Assembly (NCBI RefSeq): GCF_023065955.2
Contig: NW_026622841.1
Span: forward strand, 21,449,501-21,513,500
Direction of reading: 5' to 3'
DNA length: 64,000 nucleotides
From: Ursus arctos
Taxonomy: Eukaryota > Chordata > Mammalia > Carnivora > Ursidae
In this document: positions 34,549 to 45,748 of the stretch, piece by piece
How positions within the stretch are numbered: position 1 is the stretch's first letter
How the letters are laid out: each line of letters begins with the position of its first letter
Notes under the pieces: generated by a model
The model's input: only the letters and a program-made list of their open reading frames with translations
What the model was told of the DNA's origin: nothing
The model's database searches: none
Program-made: the position numbers and the translations under genes

Positions 34549-34878
34549 CAGGTCAACGAAGTATGGCTTGCTGGTAAAATCAGTCCACCACTTGTTTTTG
34601 TATAGCCCATGAGCTAAGAATGGGTTTTGGAATTTTAAACGGTTGGAACAAAATCAAAAGAAGATTTTATAACATATAAAAATTTGATGAAATCCAAATG
34701 TAAGGGCTCATAAATAAGATTTTATTAAAACACAGCCATATCCATTCCTTTGCATACTGGCTGGCTGTTTTCATGCTACAGAAGCAGACTAGAGCAGCTG
34801 TCACCAAGACTACATGGCCCCCAAAGCCTAAAATACTTACTACCTGACCGTTTAAGAAAAAGGTGGCCAATCCCTAGT
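34549..34878 (+). mobile_element. hAT-type non-autonomous DNA transposon relic (copy 1)
   Basis: About 330 bp with decayed ends related to 'caggggtcagcaaac' and 'tgccaacccctg', and the internal words 'gcccatgagctaagaatgg', 'aaaacacagccatatccatt', 'gctggctgttttcatgctac', 'agactacatggcccccaaag', 'ctaaaatacttactacctga'. It belongs to the same family as the copy at 47.15 kb. I remember this as an abundant mammalian MER element of the hAT group but do not assign the name. The minus-strand frame inside is incidental. Confidence 0.65.
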
Positions 34879-36425
34879 AGGGAAGGTCCATGTTAATTTC
34901 AATTATTACTCTCTTGCAAATTTCTCCGTAGAAAGAAAATTTCCCATCCTTGGAATCAGTAGACTTAGACCTAGTTCTTCTGAATAAAATAAAGAATTTG
35001 TTCAGTGACTCAGTGACTTAATACATTTGCAGGCCTAATCTATGGTCAATCTTACCAGGCATATACTGAGTTTCCTCACAGACAATACACAATATTTTAA
35101 AATTAAAGAAAAAAAGCATTTGTGAACACCTTCTTTAAGGAACGATACATTTCCTATTTTGTCTTTTCTGTGGTAAAAATTCTTTTAAAACTAGACAAGA
35201 AGATTTCTGTGTTTAATTTATACAATGGTAATACCACGAGCGTACCGTGAATGCGATTCTTGTTCGATAGCTTGTATTCTTGAAAAAGATTTCAGTTCAT
35301 TTGAGTCACCTACATCCTCTAGCATTTTTTGTCCTTTGTTTTCTCAACGAAATTCAGAACAGACAATTTGACATTTTTTTTTTTCAGGTCCCCTTCCAGA
35401 TATAAGAAATAATCAGAACTCTATGGCATGTTATATACATATTGAAAATTCTGAGGAAAGTTGTTTTCGGGGGGGGAGGGGACAACAGAGAAGAATGTTT
35501 AAAATCAGGATACCCAGAAAACTAGAATAAAGTATCAGCGAAAATTGGTCTTTCTAGGTCCCAAGCAAAGAATTTTGGCCCTGTTAGCACCAGGCTTCAT
35601 CGAATGGAGTTCATCTAGACCTAATTCAACATCAGAGTCAAACCTGAGGATGTTTAATGGATCTTAGTTATAAACGGAGTGAGTGGTTTGCTTAAACCAC
35701 CCAGAAAATCAGATGCTACACTGGTATAAGATCAAGACCTCTCCTCTTTAGCCTCTGATATTCCTCCAAACCCCTAAACACAGGAAGAATTATCAACACA
35801 GCTAAATTCCCCCCTTGGATAAACCCTATTCGGTTTCTTTACCTTTCACCCTCTGATCTGTAGTTCCTATTTCTAAGAAACTTGTTTCTGAAATTCCCCT
35901 GTATGATGAATTGCATTCCCTGAGTTTGTACCCCTGCAAAAAAGGTAAAACATATTAAACATATGAATCAAATATTCCTTTCTGTCAAGAAACAGAAAAA
36001 CTCACCTTTATATTTATTTACATTTGCAAGTAATATGTCTCAATCTGTGCATGCCTGGATTCATATTTTATTGAAATATGTTGCACTGACTCTCAGTCAG
36101 ATATGCATGCTACAAGCACTTGCTGGAATCTGTGGGCCTTGCTCCACTCTCAGGAATTCATATTCAGAGAAAACAGGACAATTGCCAGGTAGTAGAATTT
36201 GATGTAATGAAGTTGTGTGAGGTGTAGATACATTTCAGGACAGATGGTGACACAAAGCAGAGTTTGATTTTTACATATATCATTATTTAAGTTTTAGAAA
36301 TTACCTTCTTCTCAGACAGATTCAAGAATTTAAGCTTATCTAGGATGGTTCATGAGTGGAGAGTTTAAGCATAAAAGTAGCTCCAAAGTGCATCTTTCTC
36401 CCCCATAAAATTCAAGTTTGGTAAG
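34879..36425. other. unique AT-rich non-coding stretch
   Basis: No recognised repeat apart from a T run at 35373-35382 and a G-rich run at 35468-35481. No credible gene. Confidence 0.45.
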
Positions 36426-36429
36426 CTGG

Positions 36430-36725
36430 CATTTAATGCTTTCCAATGATTGGTTCCTAACTACTTCTCCAACCTGATTCTTACTTATACACTCATGAGC
36501 CAAATCACTGATAGGTTAACTTCCAGGGATCGCTTGCACCCCTATGTCTTTATTCATACAGTCCCCTCTGCCCAGTGTTCTCCTACTCTTCTCTTCAAGT
36601 GGCTAAGTCTTCCTCTTTCTCTAAGATTCAGTTAAAAGATCATCATCTCCATGAGGTCTCTCTGCCCCCCTTGGGAAGGCCATGCCCTCAGTGAGCTCAT
36701 CTCCCTCCCTGCTTTGATCTCTCTC
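36430..36725 (+). mobile_element. L2 LINE 3' part
   Basis: L2 3' landmarks: 'ggcatttaatgctttccaat', 'cctaactacttctccaacct', 'cagtcccctctgcccagtgt', 'cctactcttctcttcaagtg', 'gattcagttaaaagatcatc', 'ctccatgaggtctctctgcc'. Short frames of 61-67 codons here are inside the relic. Confidence 0.65.
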
Positions 36726-37164
36726 CTGAAATCTTTATTTACGTGCACAGGGTCCAACCTGACTATACCATATGGAGCTCAGAACAAGGCCTGTGGTATA
36801 TTGCTCTCCAAATCCCCTTACTTTGCTCACGCAAGGTGCTCTGAATATTTGTGAGATGGAGCTCCCACTGCTTACAACAGACTATTAGACATCACAACTT
36901 CTGATTTAGGGAAGAAAATGGTAAACAGTATGATACAGATTGAGAAGTTTAAAGGGAAGAGGGTGAAGGCATGGAACAGAGGGAAGAAAGATGGTCATGA
37001 GACAGACTATCAGAAAAGTCACTTTCCTATGAAGAGGTTCTCCTCAAAATATAGGAAAAAATATCCTTGAATATAGGACCTGGAGGCTCCAAACCGGCTC
37101 CTCAGTGGAGCATGTCATAATCATCCCTGTACTTATGCCACAATACACATTGCTTCCCTTGTTT

Positions 37165-37470
37165 TAAAATACCATCAATCTTTCCTACTGCTCATCCAAT
37201 TTCAAGGCCCGACTTAAGTTATCTCCTCCTGGAAATGCGTCTCCATTTCTCTGATACCTAGAAATCTAATGTTTTGTTTTGTTTTGTTTCCAATGATTTT
37301 CACATAATTTTTACACATTATTTCACATTGAATTGATAACCGATTATAGGGTACAAATCTTCTTTCAGCTATATTATACATTTAAGAGAGGGGATGGCTA
37401 ATCTCATAGTTTCTTCATAGTCCCCATGATGCTAGACAACGTACAAGGCACATATAAGCGATTTCATTAA
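37165..37470 (+). mobile_element. L2 LINE 3' end
   Basis: L2-like order: 'ctgctcatccaatttcaagg', 'cccgacttaagttatctcct', 'ggaaatgcgtctccatttct', 'gtacaaatcttctttcagct', 'cccatgatgctagacaacgt'. It contains a (TTTTG)n stretch at 37272-37290. Confidence 0.5.
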
Positions 37471-37740
37471 AATCAAAGAAATTTAAAAAACCTAAGAAAA
37501 TGAGGTCTGAGCAACTAACTTCCTTCAGAAAAGACTCTGAAAAAGGACATTTCCTTACCCTAAGGATTTGTCTGATTCAGATTTGAGCTATGAACCCCTG
37601 GCTGAGTAGGTAGTGAAGATTTTCCTCTCAGAAAGTAAAGCTGTATGCTTATTTTAAGACTGCTCATTCCACCCCGCTTTGCCCAATTAGATCTCAGAGA
37701 TGCAGTCTTTAAGTGGTAGGATTCATGTTGTAGGGACTTC
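37471..37740. other. unique spacer
   Basis: No repeat or gene recognised. Confidence 0.4.
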
Positions 37741-37744
37741 AAGT

Positions 37745-38104
37745 GCTCGCTTTACGTAACTGTCTTGTGATATTCTGGGTGCAAGGAGAGACATCCTCAA
37801 CCTTTGCAGACCGGGGCCACGGGGCAAGTTCTGACCAATGGTCCCTGAGTGGGAGTGGTAGCCTCCACTTCCCTTCTGAGGGAGTTCACAGTGGTCCTCT
37901 CCTTTCCGGCCACCGTGGCCACAGGGTCCTGGGTTGAAATGACGACATCACAAGTCCTGGAGCCTCTGCTAGCTTGAAGCTGTGAGCAATAACTTGGAGC
38001 AGAGTTCCTGCTCATCCATATCAGACACATGGTCTTCGTGGCGTTGAGCTACTGAGAGGTGTTATTTATTTGTTACTACAGTATAACCCAGACCATCCTG
38101 ACAA
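37745..38104 (+). mobile_element. MLT1-like MaLR LTR, diverged
   Basis: Matches the older MLT1 branch: 'cggggccacggggcaagttc', 'tgaccaatggtccctgagtg', 'gaagctgtgagcaataactt', 'gcagagttcctgctcatcca', 'tatcagacacatggtcttcg', and the terminal 'ttgttactacagtataaccc' with 'gaccatcctgacaaatac'. The frame at 37743-37937 falls inside it and is not a gene. Confidence 0.6.
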
Positions 38105-38439
38105 ATACAGCAAGAATCACCTGTAGCATTTCAACATGCATGAAAATACATAGACTCATACAAATGTCTATTCTCTCCTCTGGGATGCCAGTTCCCAGAA
38201 GTTTCAAAAGGGGTTGAAAAGGAAAGAAGTTACAAACAATAGCTTTATCACAGGTTGGCCACAACTTTGCTTTCCAAATATTTCCAATGACCTACATTAG
38301 TTCAATACGCTTACTTCATTTGCTTTTCCCCATAACTTACTCCAATAATGTATTCCCAAAATCCCACATTCGTGGCAAAAAGATGCTGATATAAAGACAC
38401 AAACTAAATACCCCTTAGTAATCTATATCAAATACAAAA

Positions 38440-38645
38440 TATCTGAATTCTCCATCTGAATCCTACCCTTCTTTGAGGCCTGACTTAAATCTTAATTCTT
38501 CCATGAATCCCCTCTTAATAAAATCCTAGTTAACACTGATCTTATCCACTGTGTAATATTCTGGCATCCAGTAAATATACCTACATGCATCTTGCCATCT
38601 TACGATGTCCTTCTCTTCAACTAGATTGTCAAGTCATTGAGAATC
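38440..38645 (+). mobile_element. L2 LINE 3' part
   Basis: L2 words in order: 'cttctttgaggcctgactta', 'cttccatgaatcccctctta', 'atcttatccactgtgtaata', 'caactagattgtcaagtcat'. Confidence 0.5.
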
Positions 38646-38678
38646 ATGATATATGTATGTATTTTCTTTCTTATTGAG

Positions 38679-38700
38679 TACCATATGGTACCATATGGTA
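38679..38700. repeat. 22-bp perfect palindrome (tandem ccatatggta)
   Basis: Two direct copies of the self-complementary-type unit 'ccatatggta' preceded by 'ta' give a perfect palindrome of 22 bp centred on 'ggtacc'. It could be a decamer duplication in a palindromic word; no function is evident. Confidence 0.85.
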
Positions 38701-38729
38701 TCTCTACAGAGATAGCTATTGTATTTAGC

Positions 38730-38915
38730 TATTTGTGCCAGACACTGCATTTGGTATTTAAATGCATCATTCCTATAAACTGTATACAATCCAATCGGGC
38801 AAGTATGATGTTTTATTTTATTTCACTTTTTTTATGAACTAGACAACAGATCCGAGAGTTTAAGCAATTTGCTCAATGCTACACAGATAGGAAATGGTAG
38901 GACTATGTGGCAACA
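38730..38915 (-). mobile_element. MIR SINE
   Basis: Antisense MIR: 'tttgtgccagacactgcatttgg', 'aaatgcatcattcctataaac', 'gaactagacaacagatccgagag', 'gcaatttgctcaatgctacacagataggaaatggtagg'. Confidence 0.75.
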
Positions 38916-38917
38916 AT

Positions 38918-39330
38918 TGCTTTGTGTTCACCAAAATGCATTTCCTTTTCCTCCTGGACACAGAGCTAGACTACATTTTCCAGGCGTGCTTGAAGATGAA
39001 AGTGGAAATTTCTTTGAGTTTTAGAAAACTTCTGGTAGGTTACTTTCAAGCCTGGCTCATCAAACCACTCACATGATATTCTCCTTTCTCTTTCCCCCTG
39101 TCACTCTACCGCCAAGTGACATCTAAAGTGACCTTGAACATTCTGTGTTGAAGTGGCAGAATCTCCTAGAAGCTAGAGACACTAAATGCATTGAGTGACT
39201 GAATGGAAGAGACTCTCACCTCATCCATTGCCAGGAGGAGTTTATATTGAAGTTTACATGATCAAGAAATCTACTTGTATTGTGTTGTCACTGAAGTTTT
39301 GTGGGTTTTTGTTTTTTAGAATTTTTTGCT
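38918..39330 (+). mobile_element. MLT1-like MaLR LTR, diverged
   Basis: Older MLT1-branch words in order: 'tcctcctggacacagagcta', 'gactacattttccaggcgtg', 'caagcctggctcatcaaacc', 'atgatattctcctttctctt', 'gagactctcacctcatccat', then the decayed polyadenylation and terminal part 'cttgtattgtgttgtcactg', 'aagttttgtgggtttttg'. It directly follows a MIR. Confidence 0.6.
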
Positions 39331-39690
39331 TGATTAGATATAACATTTGGCCTATATTCAATAATATAAGCTAGGATTACAACTTTGAGCAATATGACAT
39401 TAAATGCCTTTCCACTGTTCCCAGATATTTTGAATGTTGCATCAGTAAAAATGCATTGATTTACTGATGAAGTTAAGTGTTTTAACATCTTAGAAACAAG
39501 CTATCTACAAATTTAAATACTTTGGCTAATTTAATAGATTCCAAGCTTCCAAAGTTTGAAACACTTCTCCCATCCCCCCTACATAACAACTTAACATGGT
39601 AAAAGTATACCATAATATGGCTGACTTATCATCTGGTTAACTACTTTCTAGTCTTACCTTTAAATATCAATTCTTATAGAAGAGATTCAG
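39331..39690. other. unique AT-rich spacer
   Basis: No repeat or gene recognised. Confidence 0.4.
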
Positions 39691-39703
39691 TTGTTTCTCA
39701 CTT

Positions 39704-39716
39704 TTTTTTTAAGTAT

Positions 39717-39751
<35 letters not shown>

Positions 39752-39913
39752 TTTGACAGGGAGAGAGAGAACACAAGCAGTAGTAGTGGGAGGCAGAGAG
39801 AGAAGCAGGCTCCCCGCTCAGCAAGGAGCCAATGTGAGGCTCGATCTCAAGACTCAGGGATCATGACCTGAGCCAAAGGCAGACATTTAACCAACTGAGC
39901 CACCCAGGCACCC
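39704..39913 (-). mobile_element. CAN-SINE with expanded TTTA tail
   Basis: Minus strand: the head is at the right end ('gagccacccaggcaccc'), then 'ggatcatgacctgagcc', the CT-rich middle seen as GA-rich 'gacagggagagagagaac', and a tail expanded to (TTTA)n at 39712-39756. Target-site duplication 'ttgtttctcactt' lies at 39691-39703 and 39914-39926. Confidence 0.97.
39712..39756. repeat. (TTTA)n microsatellite in a SINE tail
   Basis: About eleven perfect units within the antisense SINE tail. Confidence 0.95.
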
Positions 39914-40236
39914 TTGTTTCTCACTTCTTTAAGGCCAGGCAGTTCACACATCACTTAGAAATGAAAGGCAGATTTCAAATGATAATATAAGAGGTAATAA
40001 CATTCATGTTTGACATCCAGTGTGAATATATCTGGACTCCATGGCAAACAAATGAGTTCCAAGTGAGAATAGACACATTTTTAAAAATGTAATGAGCAAA
40101 TTAGAGACTTATCAAATGATGTTACATATCTAAATCCCTAAGAACAGATAATTATAGGCATTACTACATTTCCCAAACATCTAATTCTCTTCAGATGACA
40201 GTGCTTCCCTCCCCTCTTAAAATTAGGAATGGTCTT

Positions 40237-40449
40237 GGGGCGCCTGGGTGGCTCAGTCGTTAAGCATCTGCCTTCGGCTCAGGGCGTGATCCCGGCGTTC
40301 TGGGATCAAGCCCCACATCAGGCTCTTCTGCTATGAGCCTGCTTCTTCCTCTCCCACTCCCCCTGTTTGTGTTCCCTCTCTCGCTGGCTGTCTCTATCTC
40401 TGTCGAATAAATAAATAAAATCTTTAAAAAAATAAAATAAAATAAAATA
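40237..40449 (+). mobile_element. CAN-SINE, bear-type, young copy
   Basis: Full-length: 'ggggcgcctgggtggctcag', 'ctcagggcgtgatcccggcg', 'ggctcttctgctatgagcc', 'cgctggctgtctctatctc', 'tgtcgaataaataaataaa' and an (AAAAT)n tail. Perfect 18-bp target-site duplication 'aaaattaggaatggtctt' at 40219-40236 and 40450-40467. It lies head-to-head with the SINE at 39.7 kb, 323 bp away. Confidence 0.98.
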
Positions 40450-40516
40450 AAATTAGGAATGGTCTTGACTTGGTTTGGCCATGGGCTAAATCTGGGTTCA
40501 TGTGCATGTGTGTGAG

Positions 40517-40543
40517 CACACACACACACACACACACACACAC
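40517..40543. repeat. (CA)n microsatellite
   Basis: About 13 CA units preceded by 'gtgtgtgagca'. The minus-strand frame across it reads as Val-Cys repeats and is an artefact. Confidence 0.95.
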
Positions 40544-40545
40544 TC

Positions 40546-41495
40546 CTCTCTGCCAAAGAACCTGATGAGAATATTACATTGATTTGACCACTTAGGGGTT
40601 TCTAATATTGTTTCCTAAAAATCAAGTAATCAAGTAATAGAAATAAAATTTGCAGAACACATCCATGATAGGAATATTAAAATATTTCCTGGAATCTTTT
40701 AATTAGGATAGGTGAAATACAATAGTATTAAACTGTAATTGATCTGAATGACATAAGCTATAGCATTTTCTTCAATTTCTTTAATTGATAGTACCACTGT
40801 GAACCTAGCCCCAACTACAACCCCTGTCAGGTTGCATAAGACTAAGTGGATTTCAGAAGGAAGCAAAGGTGGATCGAGTGATGAATTAAAATGTAACTAT
40901 TCTGGTTATCCTGAATCAGTGATGCCCTTACTCAGGTACATTCACTCTGATATGCCAAGTCTAGTTCAGCCATCAAGTACAGCACAGTAAAAGAACTCCA
41001 GTAAGCACAGCAGCACCACCCACTACAATCAGACAAGGTGCGCTCCACTCTCTATTTAGTACCTAAATCAGAACACCGATATATTGCTCAATGCTACTGT
41101 CCACACATAATTGTAAATTTGTCACACTCTGTGTTCTTAATTCCATATTAGGCAGGACCTCTGATTAGACTATATTTCCTGGAGTTGTACATTTCTTCTA
41201 AAGTGCCACATCTTTTTCTGCTGCTTGGTGCTGTAATAATATCAGAACAAATGGCAAGTTAATCTTAGCAACTGTAGAAGTAGTCATGAAAGCCTAACAA
41301 ATTGAATGCAATAGCTTATTAGTTGTAATTGCTGTCTCTTTCCTGGTTTAGTTGTACCACTTTAAAAGAAATGTCATATAACAGTAGGAGAATAACTTCC
41401 TCTGCCTCTTGCGAACCTGTCACTTAGCCTATTTTTCTCCCAGAATACTAGAAGTATTTTATTAAGAATGGTGGCTATTTTTTTCTAACCTAGTG
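40546..41495. other. unique non-coding stretch
   Basis: No repeat recognised. The block 41090-41400 is unique, AT-rich and TAAT-rich ('gttaatcttagcaactg', 'gcttattagttgtaattgct'), typical in look of conserved enhancers. Confidence 0.45.
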
Positions 41496-41497
41496 TT

Positions 41498-41700
41498 TAA
41501 TTGTTTACTATATGCTTACACATGCATATCCATGCTTCTGTCTCAACAAAGCTAATAAATTAAATTTAGCTTTTTCTCCCATTTTACAGATAAGGGAATG
41601 AGTCTCCGAGATGTTACATGACAAGCCAGTGACCATGATATAGCTATTAAATAGGAGATTAATGACTCAATTCCACTCTTTATTCTAGAACTTCAGCTTC
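41498..41700 (-). mobile_element. MIR SINE
   Basis: Antisense MIR: 'tgtttactatatgcttacac', 'ctcccattttacagataaggga', 'gatgttacatgacaagccagtgacc', 'ctattaaataggagattaatg'. Confidence 0.75.
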
Positions 41701-41756
41701 TTACAGTAATCTATTCTGCCTAAACATAGATAACAGTATTTATTAAATATATATGT

Positions 41757-41962
41757 CAACAAATATTTATTAAATGCCCACTCTGGACTAATCCCTTTGA
41801 GGTATCCAAACAGGGAACACTAACTTCTGCTCTGGCAAAGTATATAACATAATTGAGGGGACAATTTATACCATGATCAAGTGGAACAAATTATAAGAAT
41901 AATAAATGTAACAAAATGCATAAGATGTAACAAAGCAAAAGAGTAACAGTGATCTTATCATG
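41757..41962 (-). mobile_element. L2 LINE 3' end
   Basis: Antisense L2 terminus: 'caacaaatatttattaaatg', 'cccactctggactaatccct', 'ggtatccaaacagggaacac', 'taacttctgctctggcaaag', then 'gaggggacaatttataccat'. Confidence 0.7.
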
Positions 41963-41964
41963 GG

Positions 41965-42395
41965 CCAGGCTATTGGATGCCTACCATCCCCACACCCTTC
42001 TTCTCTACTTCCCACTGTAAAAGCAAAAGAGCCAATGCTTCACTCTCAAGCTTCCCTTGCAGCTAGAAGTAGTCATATGATGTGTGACTCTGGCCTATGA
42101 AATCTAGACGGAAATCTGAGGAAGAGGATTCCTGCTAAAACCTTTCCCTTCCCAATATAAAGGGACAGATACAAATGGTGCAACTCTTGATCATTTTCTA
42201 TTCTTTCTGCTCTCACTTCAGAAATAAGGGGAAGCTGCCATTGCCACTTTTCAAAAATGAGGGAAGGGCCATTGCTTAAATAATTACAGCATATTCATTC
42301 CTCCAGACTTCTTACAGGGTGAGAAAAAAATATCCACTAAGGGTTAAGCCATTGCTGTTTCTTGCAGCTGAATAAAACAGTAACTGATGCACATA
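41965..42395 (+). mobile_element. MLT1-like MaLR LTR, highly diverged
   Basis: Words of the older MLT1 branch: 'caagcttcccttgcagctag', 'aagtagtcatatgatgtgtg', 'actctggcctatgaaatcta', 'gacggaaatctgaggaagag', 'ctccagacttcttacagggt', 'gttaagccattgctgtttct', and the end 'gctgaataaaacagtaactgatg'. The left boundary is uncertain. Confidence 0.55.
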
Positions 42396-43355
42396 AAAGC
42401 TATCAGACGTTCAGCTCATCCCTGCTCCCCGAAAAGCTTTCTCTACTAGCTTATCATCAGAGATGGGACTGACTGGGTTGGGATAATGAAGTTGATGAGG
42501 AAGGAGACATTTGGTTGGTTGATGAGATAAAACAAGACTACTGAAATCCTCAAATGCCAAGATGAGGCTCTCAGCTGTTGAACGGCAGAGTTACATGAAG
42601 AAAACACATTTTAAGAAAACCAATTTGCAGTGAGAGTGAGAAGGAGTGCTTAGCTAATTAATTAATTAAGAACTTTTCTACATCATTTTAGAGGTCATCA
42701 TTTTTTTTTCCTTTTATACATTTCCAAAGGCTACTATAAAACCCAACAATTATTGATAAGGAAAGTAAAGTCCTAATATAAATTACGGTCAAAGTTAAAA
42801 ATTCCAAAGAAAACCCACTTACAAATTTCTTAGTAAATACACATAAAATGAAAGGTAAAAATGAAGACTAAAGCCATCTGTGTGAAATAAAGAAAGAAAG
42901 GCTTATATTCTTCTTTGTGAAATACCATAGAAAAAGCTTAGGTTCTATCTTTGTAAGGTTTTCCTCTTTATTAAATTAAAAAATCCTTATAAGGTCCAAT
43001 ATTTGTGGTGTTGCTTCCTTCCGGTTTCCTTTTCTCTTCATTTAACTTGAGATGTGTTTTGCGGTTTGCTTTGGTCCTCGATGCCGCGCTATCAATTTAC
43101 AATTTAGGTTAAAACAATCTATAAAGTCTGTAAGTGTGTGTGTACTAACTTCCCTATCTGTTTAGGGTTTCTCAAAAATTTTCATGGTTGTTAAAAATAG
43201 AAGTTTTCATGTCCAACATGAAAAAACAACTAGCTTTTACTTTCCTTTTTCCCCCTATGGCTTTAATGAAATCTGTGTTCTATGTATCTAGTGTTCCCGT
43301 CTTCTTAGTTTTCCGATCCTCTTTTTCTTTACTATCTTTCAAAATGCCCTGTCTA
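42396..43355. other. unique AT-rich stretch
   Basis: No recognised repeat or gene. Confidence 0.4.
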
Positions 43356-43357
43356 CA

Positions 43358-43500
43358 GAATTTCAGAGCTGAGAGGGAGTTAGGGGTCACACTCTCACTT
43401 CTCGAGCCAATGGATGAGAAAGCAGAGGCCCAAAGCTAAATAAATGAGTGGCTCAAGGTCCCAATTCTAGGCTAGAATTTGGACTACAGTCACTACATGG
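43358..43500 (-). mobile_element. MIR-related SINE fragment
   Basis: Antisense MIR3-like sequence: 'tttcagagctgagagggagt', 'ccaatggatgagaaagcaga', 'ggcccaaagctaaataaatg', 'agtggctcaaggtcccaatt'. The 83-codon frame at 43188-43439 ends inside it. Confidence 0.5.
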
Positions 43501-43512
43501 TCTCAAATTTAG

Positions 43513-43687
43513 CATGCAATGGTTTACCTACAGTAATCTCACTTTAAACATGGGCGCTCCAGGCTTCATCCCTGGAGATTCTGATTTTGGAGGTCTCGAG
43601 TCAGTCCCTGGAAATTGCACTTTAAAAAATACTCTCCAGGTGACTTTAAAGCAGTGATTTGTGAGCTGCATGTTGAAAAGCACTGAG
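43513..43687 (+). mobile_element. MER5A-like hAT-Charlie relic
   Basis: 'cttcatccctggagattctg', 'attttggaggtctcgagtca', 'ggaaattgcactttaaaaaa', 'tactctccaggtgactttaa', 'gagctgcatgttgaaaagca'. These follow the MER5 pattern (gattctgattcag, ggtctggg, caggtgat, gagaaccac). Confidence 0.5.
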
Positions 43688-43689
43688 TT

Positions 43690-45060
43690 TGATTCAACTA
43701 AAAACCTACTCAATAATCTTTTCTTGTCAATATAAATGTATGACTTTTTGTATCTACTGATCGTTACGTATAAAAAACTTGTCTATCTTCTATAATATGG
43801 ATTATGTCAGGCAGCAGGATTTCTAAGTTTAGATAATATTTCAGGTTAACTTTGACAACAAGCCACACCTCTTAATTACGGAAAGCAATCCTAAATAAAC
43901 AGATGCAAAGCATGTGGAAAGGAGGCACTCCTTTGTCAAGTGCTGACAGTCAAAATAAGCCAAATCATGATAAATAGTGGATAAATAGGAAGTAACTTAT
44001 GTAAAATCTTGTTTATTAGAGCCCTTTTAATTGGAAAAAATGTTCATCTCTTTGTATTTGCACTGTATTTCCTTAGAATATTAATAAGAAAAGAAGGTGA
44101 CTCATTCTTGAACATACATTATTTTAATAAAGACATATACTTAAAGAAGAGGTTTAACTGGTTGTATTATGCACACAATTTATTTAATTTATGAGTTATT
44201 CTTGGCAGGTAGAATGTGTATACTGTACCAGGTGTCACTGATTCCTTTATGGCAATGACTCAAATTGTAGGCATAATGTTGAAAGAGGAAAAATGAGCAC
44301 TTAAAAGAAATATTTTGCAAATTGAATCCTATTTCCATTTTTACAAAATTATACTTTGCTGGTATGGGGAATACCAGATACAGACATTTGAGAAAATTAA
44401 CAACGCTAAAAAATAAAGTTGAAGACCCTGTGTGATTAACAGTATAAGTTGCACAGAAATATACATTTATAAAAATGTCTCATCCTTTGAATAAATCAGG
44501 GCTTTCCATTTTTCCACAATATCTACAAAAGTAATCTGGTACCAAAAGAGACGTTCGACAAAGTATCACACATTCAAGTTAATACACTGTGTGTCCATCA
44601 GAATTAGATCTCCCCTTGGGTCATAAATACGTGAATATTTTCATTTTGAGAATGAAATATATGTTGGGTAGATTCACATGTGCATGGTCACTGCATCAAA
44701 GATGTGAAACCCCCTTCCCTTTAATTTCTTTGCAAAACCGCAGTAATGAGCACTGATCCAAACTAAGGGAAATTCATTCAAGAGCAAGTGTTTAGTGCAT
44801 GGGAGAAGTCATGAAGCCATCACTTTATTATAAGAAAAGCTGAAAGAGTGTGGAAGTTACAGAGATATGTGTTGATTGAATATTTCAAGACTGAGTAAGT
44901 ATTTTCTGACTGTGGAATATAGAGGTTTTAGAGTTAATATTGTGCTAGAGGTAAGCAAAATATGGATCAGAACAATATATGTACATTTGTGATAATACTG
45001 TGATGCAAAAAGATCCAAGAGCACAAGCATTTATGCCACATCTTCCTGCAAGATTTAAGA
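43690..45060. other. unique AT-rich stretch
   Basis: No recognised repeat or gene in about 1.4 kb. Confidence 0.4.
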
Positions 45061-45062
45061 TT

Positions 45063-45256
45063 GTTTTTTTAAGATTTATTTATTTGAGAGAGAGAGAGAG
45101 AGAGCACAAGCAGAGGGAGAGGGAGAGAGAATCTGAAGCAGATTCCAGCACTGATTGCAGAGCCAGACACAGGGCTCGATCTCACCACCCTGAGATCATG
45201 ACCTGGGCTGAAACCAGGAGTTGGATGTTCAACTGACTGAGCCACCCAGGTGCCCC
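45063..45256 (-). mobile_element. CAN-SINE, older form
   Basis: Minus strand: right-end head 'gagccacccaggtgcccc', 'gagatcatgacctgggc', a (GA)n block 'gagagagagagagagagagc', and the tail seen as 'tttttttaagatttatttat'. An imperfect duplication is visible ('cttcctgcaagattt' left, 'catcctgcaaatttt' right). Frames on both strands through it are artefacts. Confidence 0.95.
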
Positions 45257-45730
45257 ACATCCTGCAAATTTTAAAAGGACAGTTGATAATATAGAGGAGC
45301 AGTTTACCTAAACCACCATGGCACTTTGGGAAATTCTTAATATTAATTGCAAACCTCAGAAGTTGCCAAAGACTTAGAGAAGAAAAGTTCACATATATGT
45401 GACACCAAAAGGAAGGAAAAAGAGAAAATGACAAACACCTTCAATTTGGCATTAGAGGCTTCAGAACCAGAAGTCAAGACACATTGAGGAAAACTGAATA
45501 CACTTGGATACTGACAGCCAAAGGGAGCAAAGCTGACAAGACATTAGATGTTTGCAAAGGCAGGTAAGCAAGGAAATCTATAAACACTTCTCCGTAGGAC
45601 AAAGAAAGTGGTACACTACAAAGTTAGGTCAAAATTTCAGATACATTAATGTCAGAAATTTGAACTATGATTAAATGAGAAACACGCAAGTATAGTAAGA
45701 TATTCATGTAGGTATGCATAAAGAGCATTC
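45257..45730. other. unique spacer
   Basis: No family recognised; purine-rich. Confidence 0.4.
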
Positions 45731-45748
45731 AATAATATATACAGTGTA

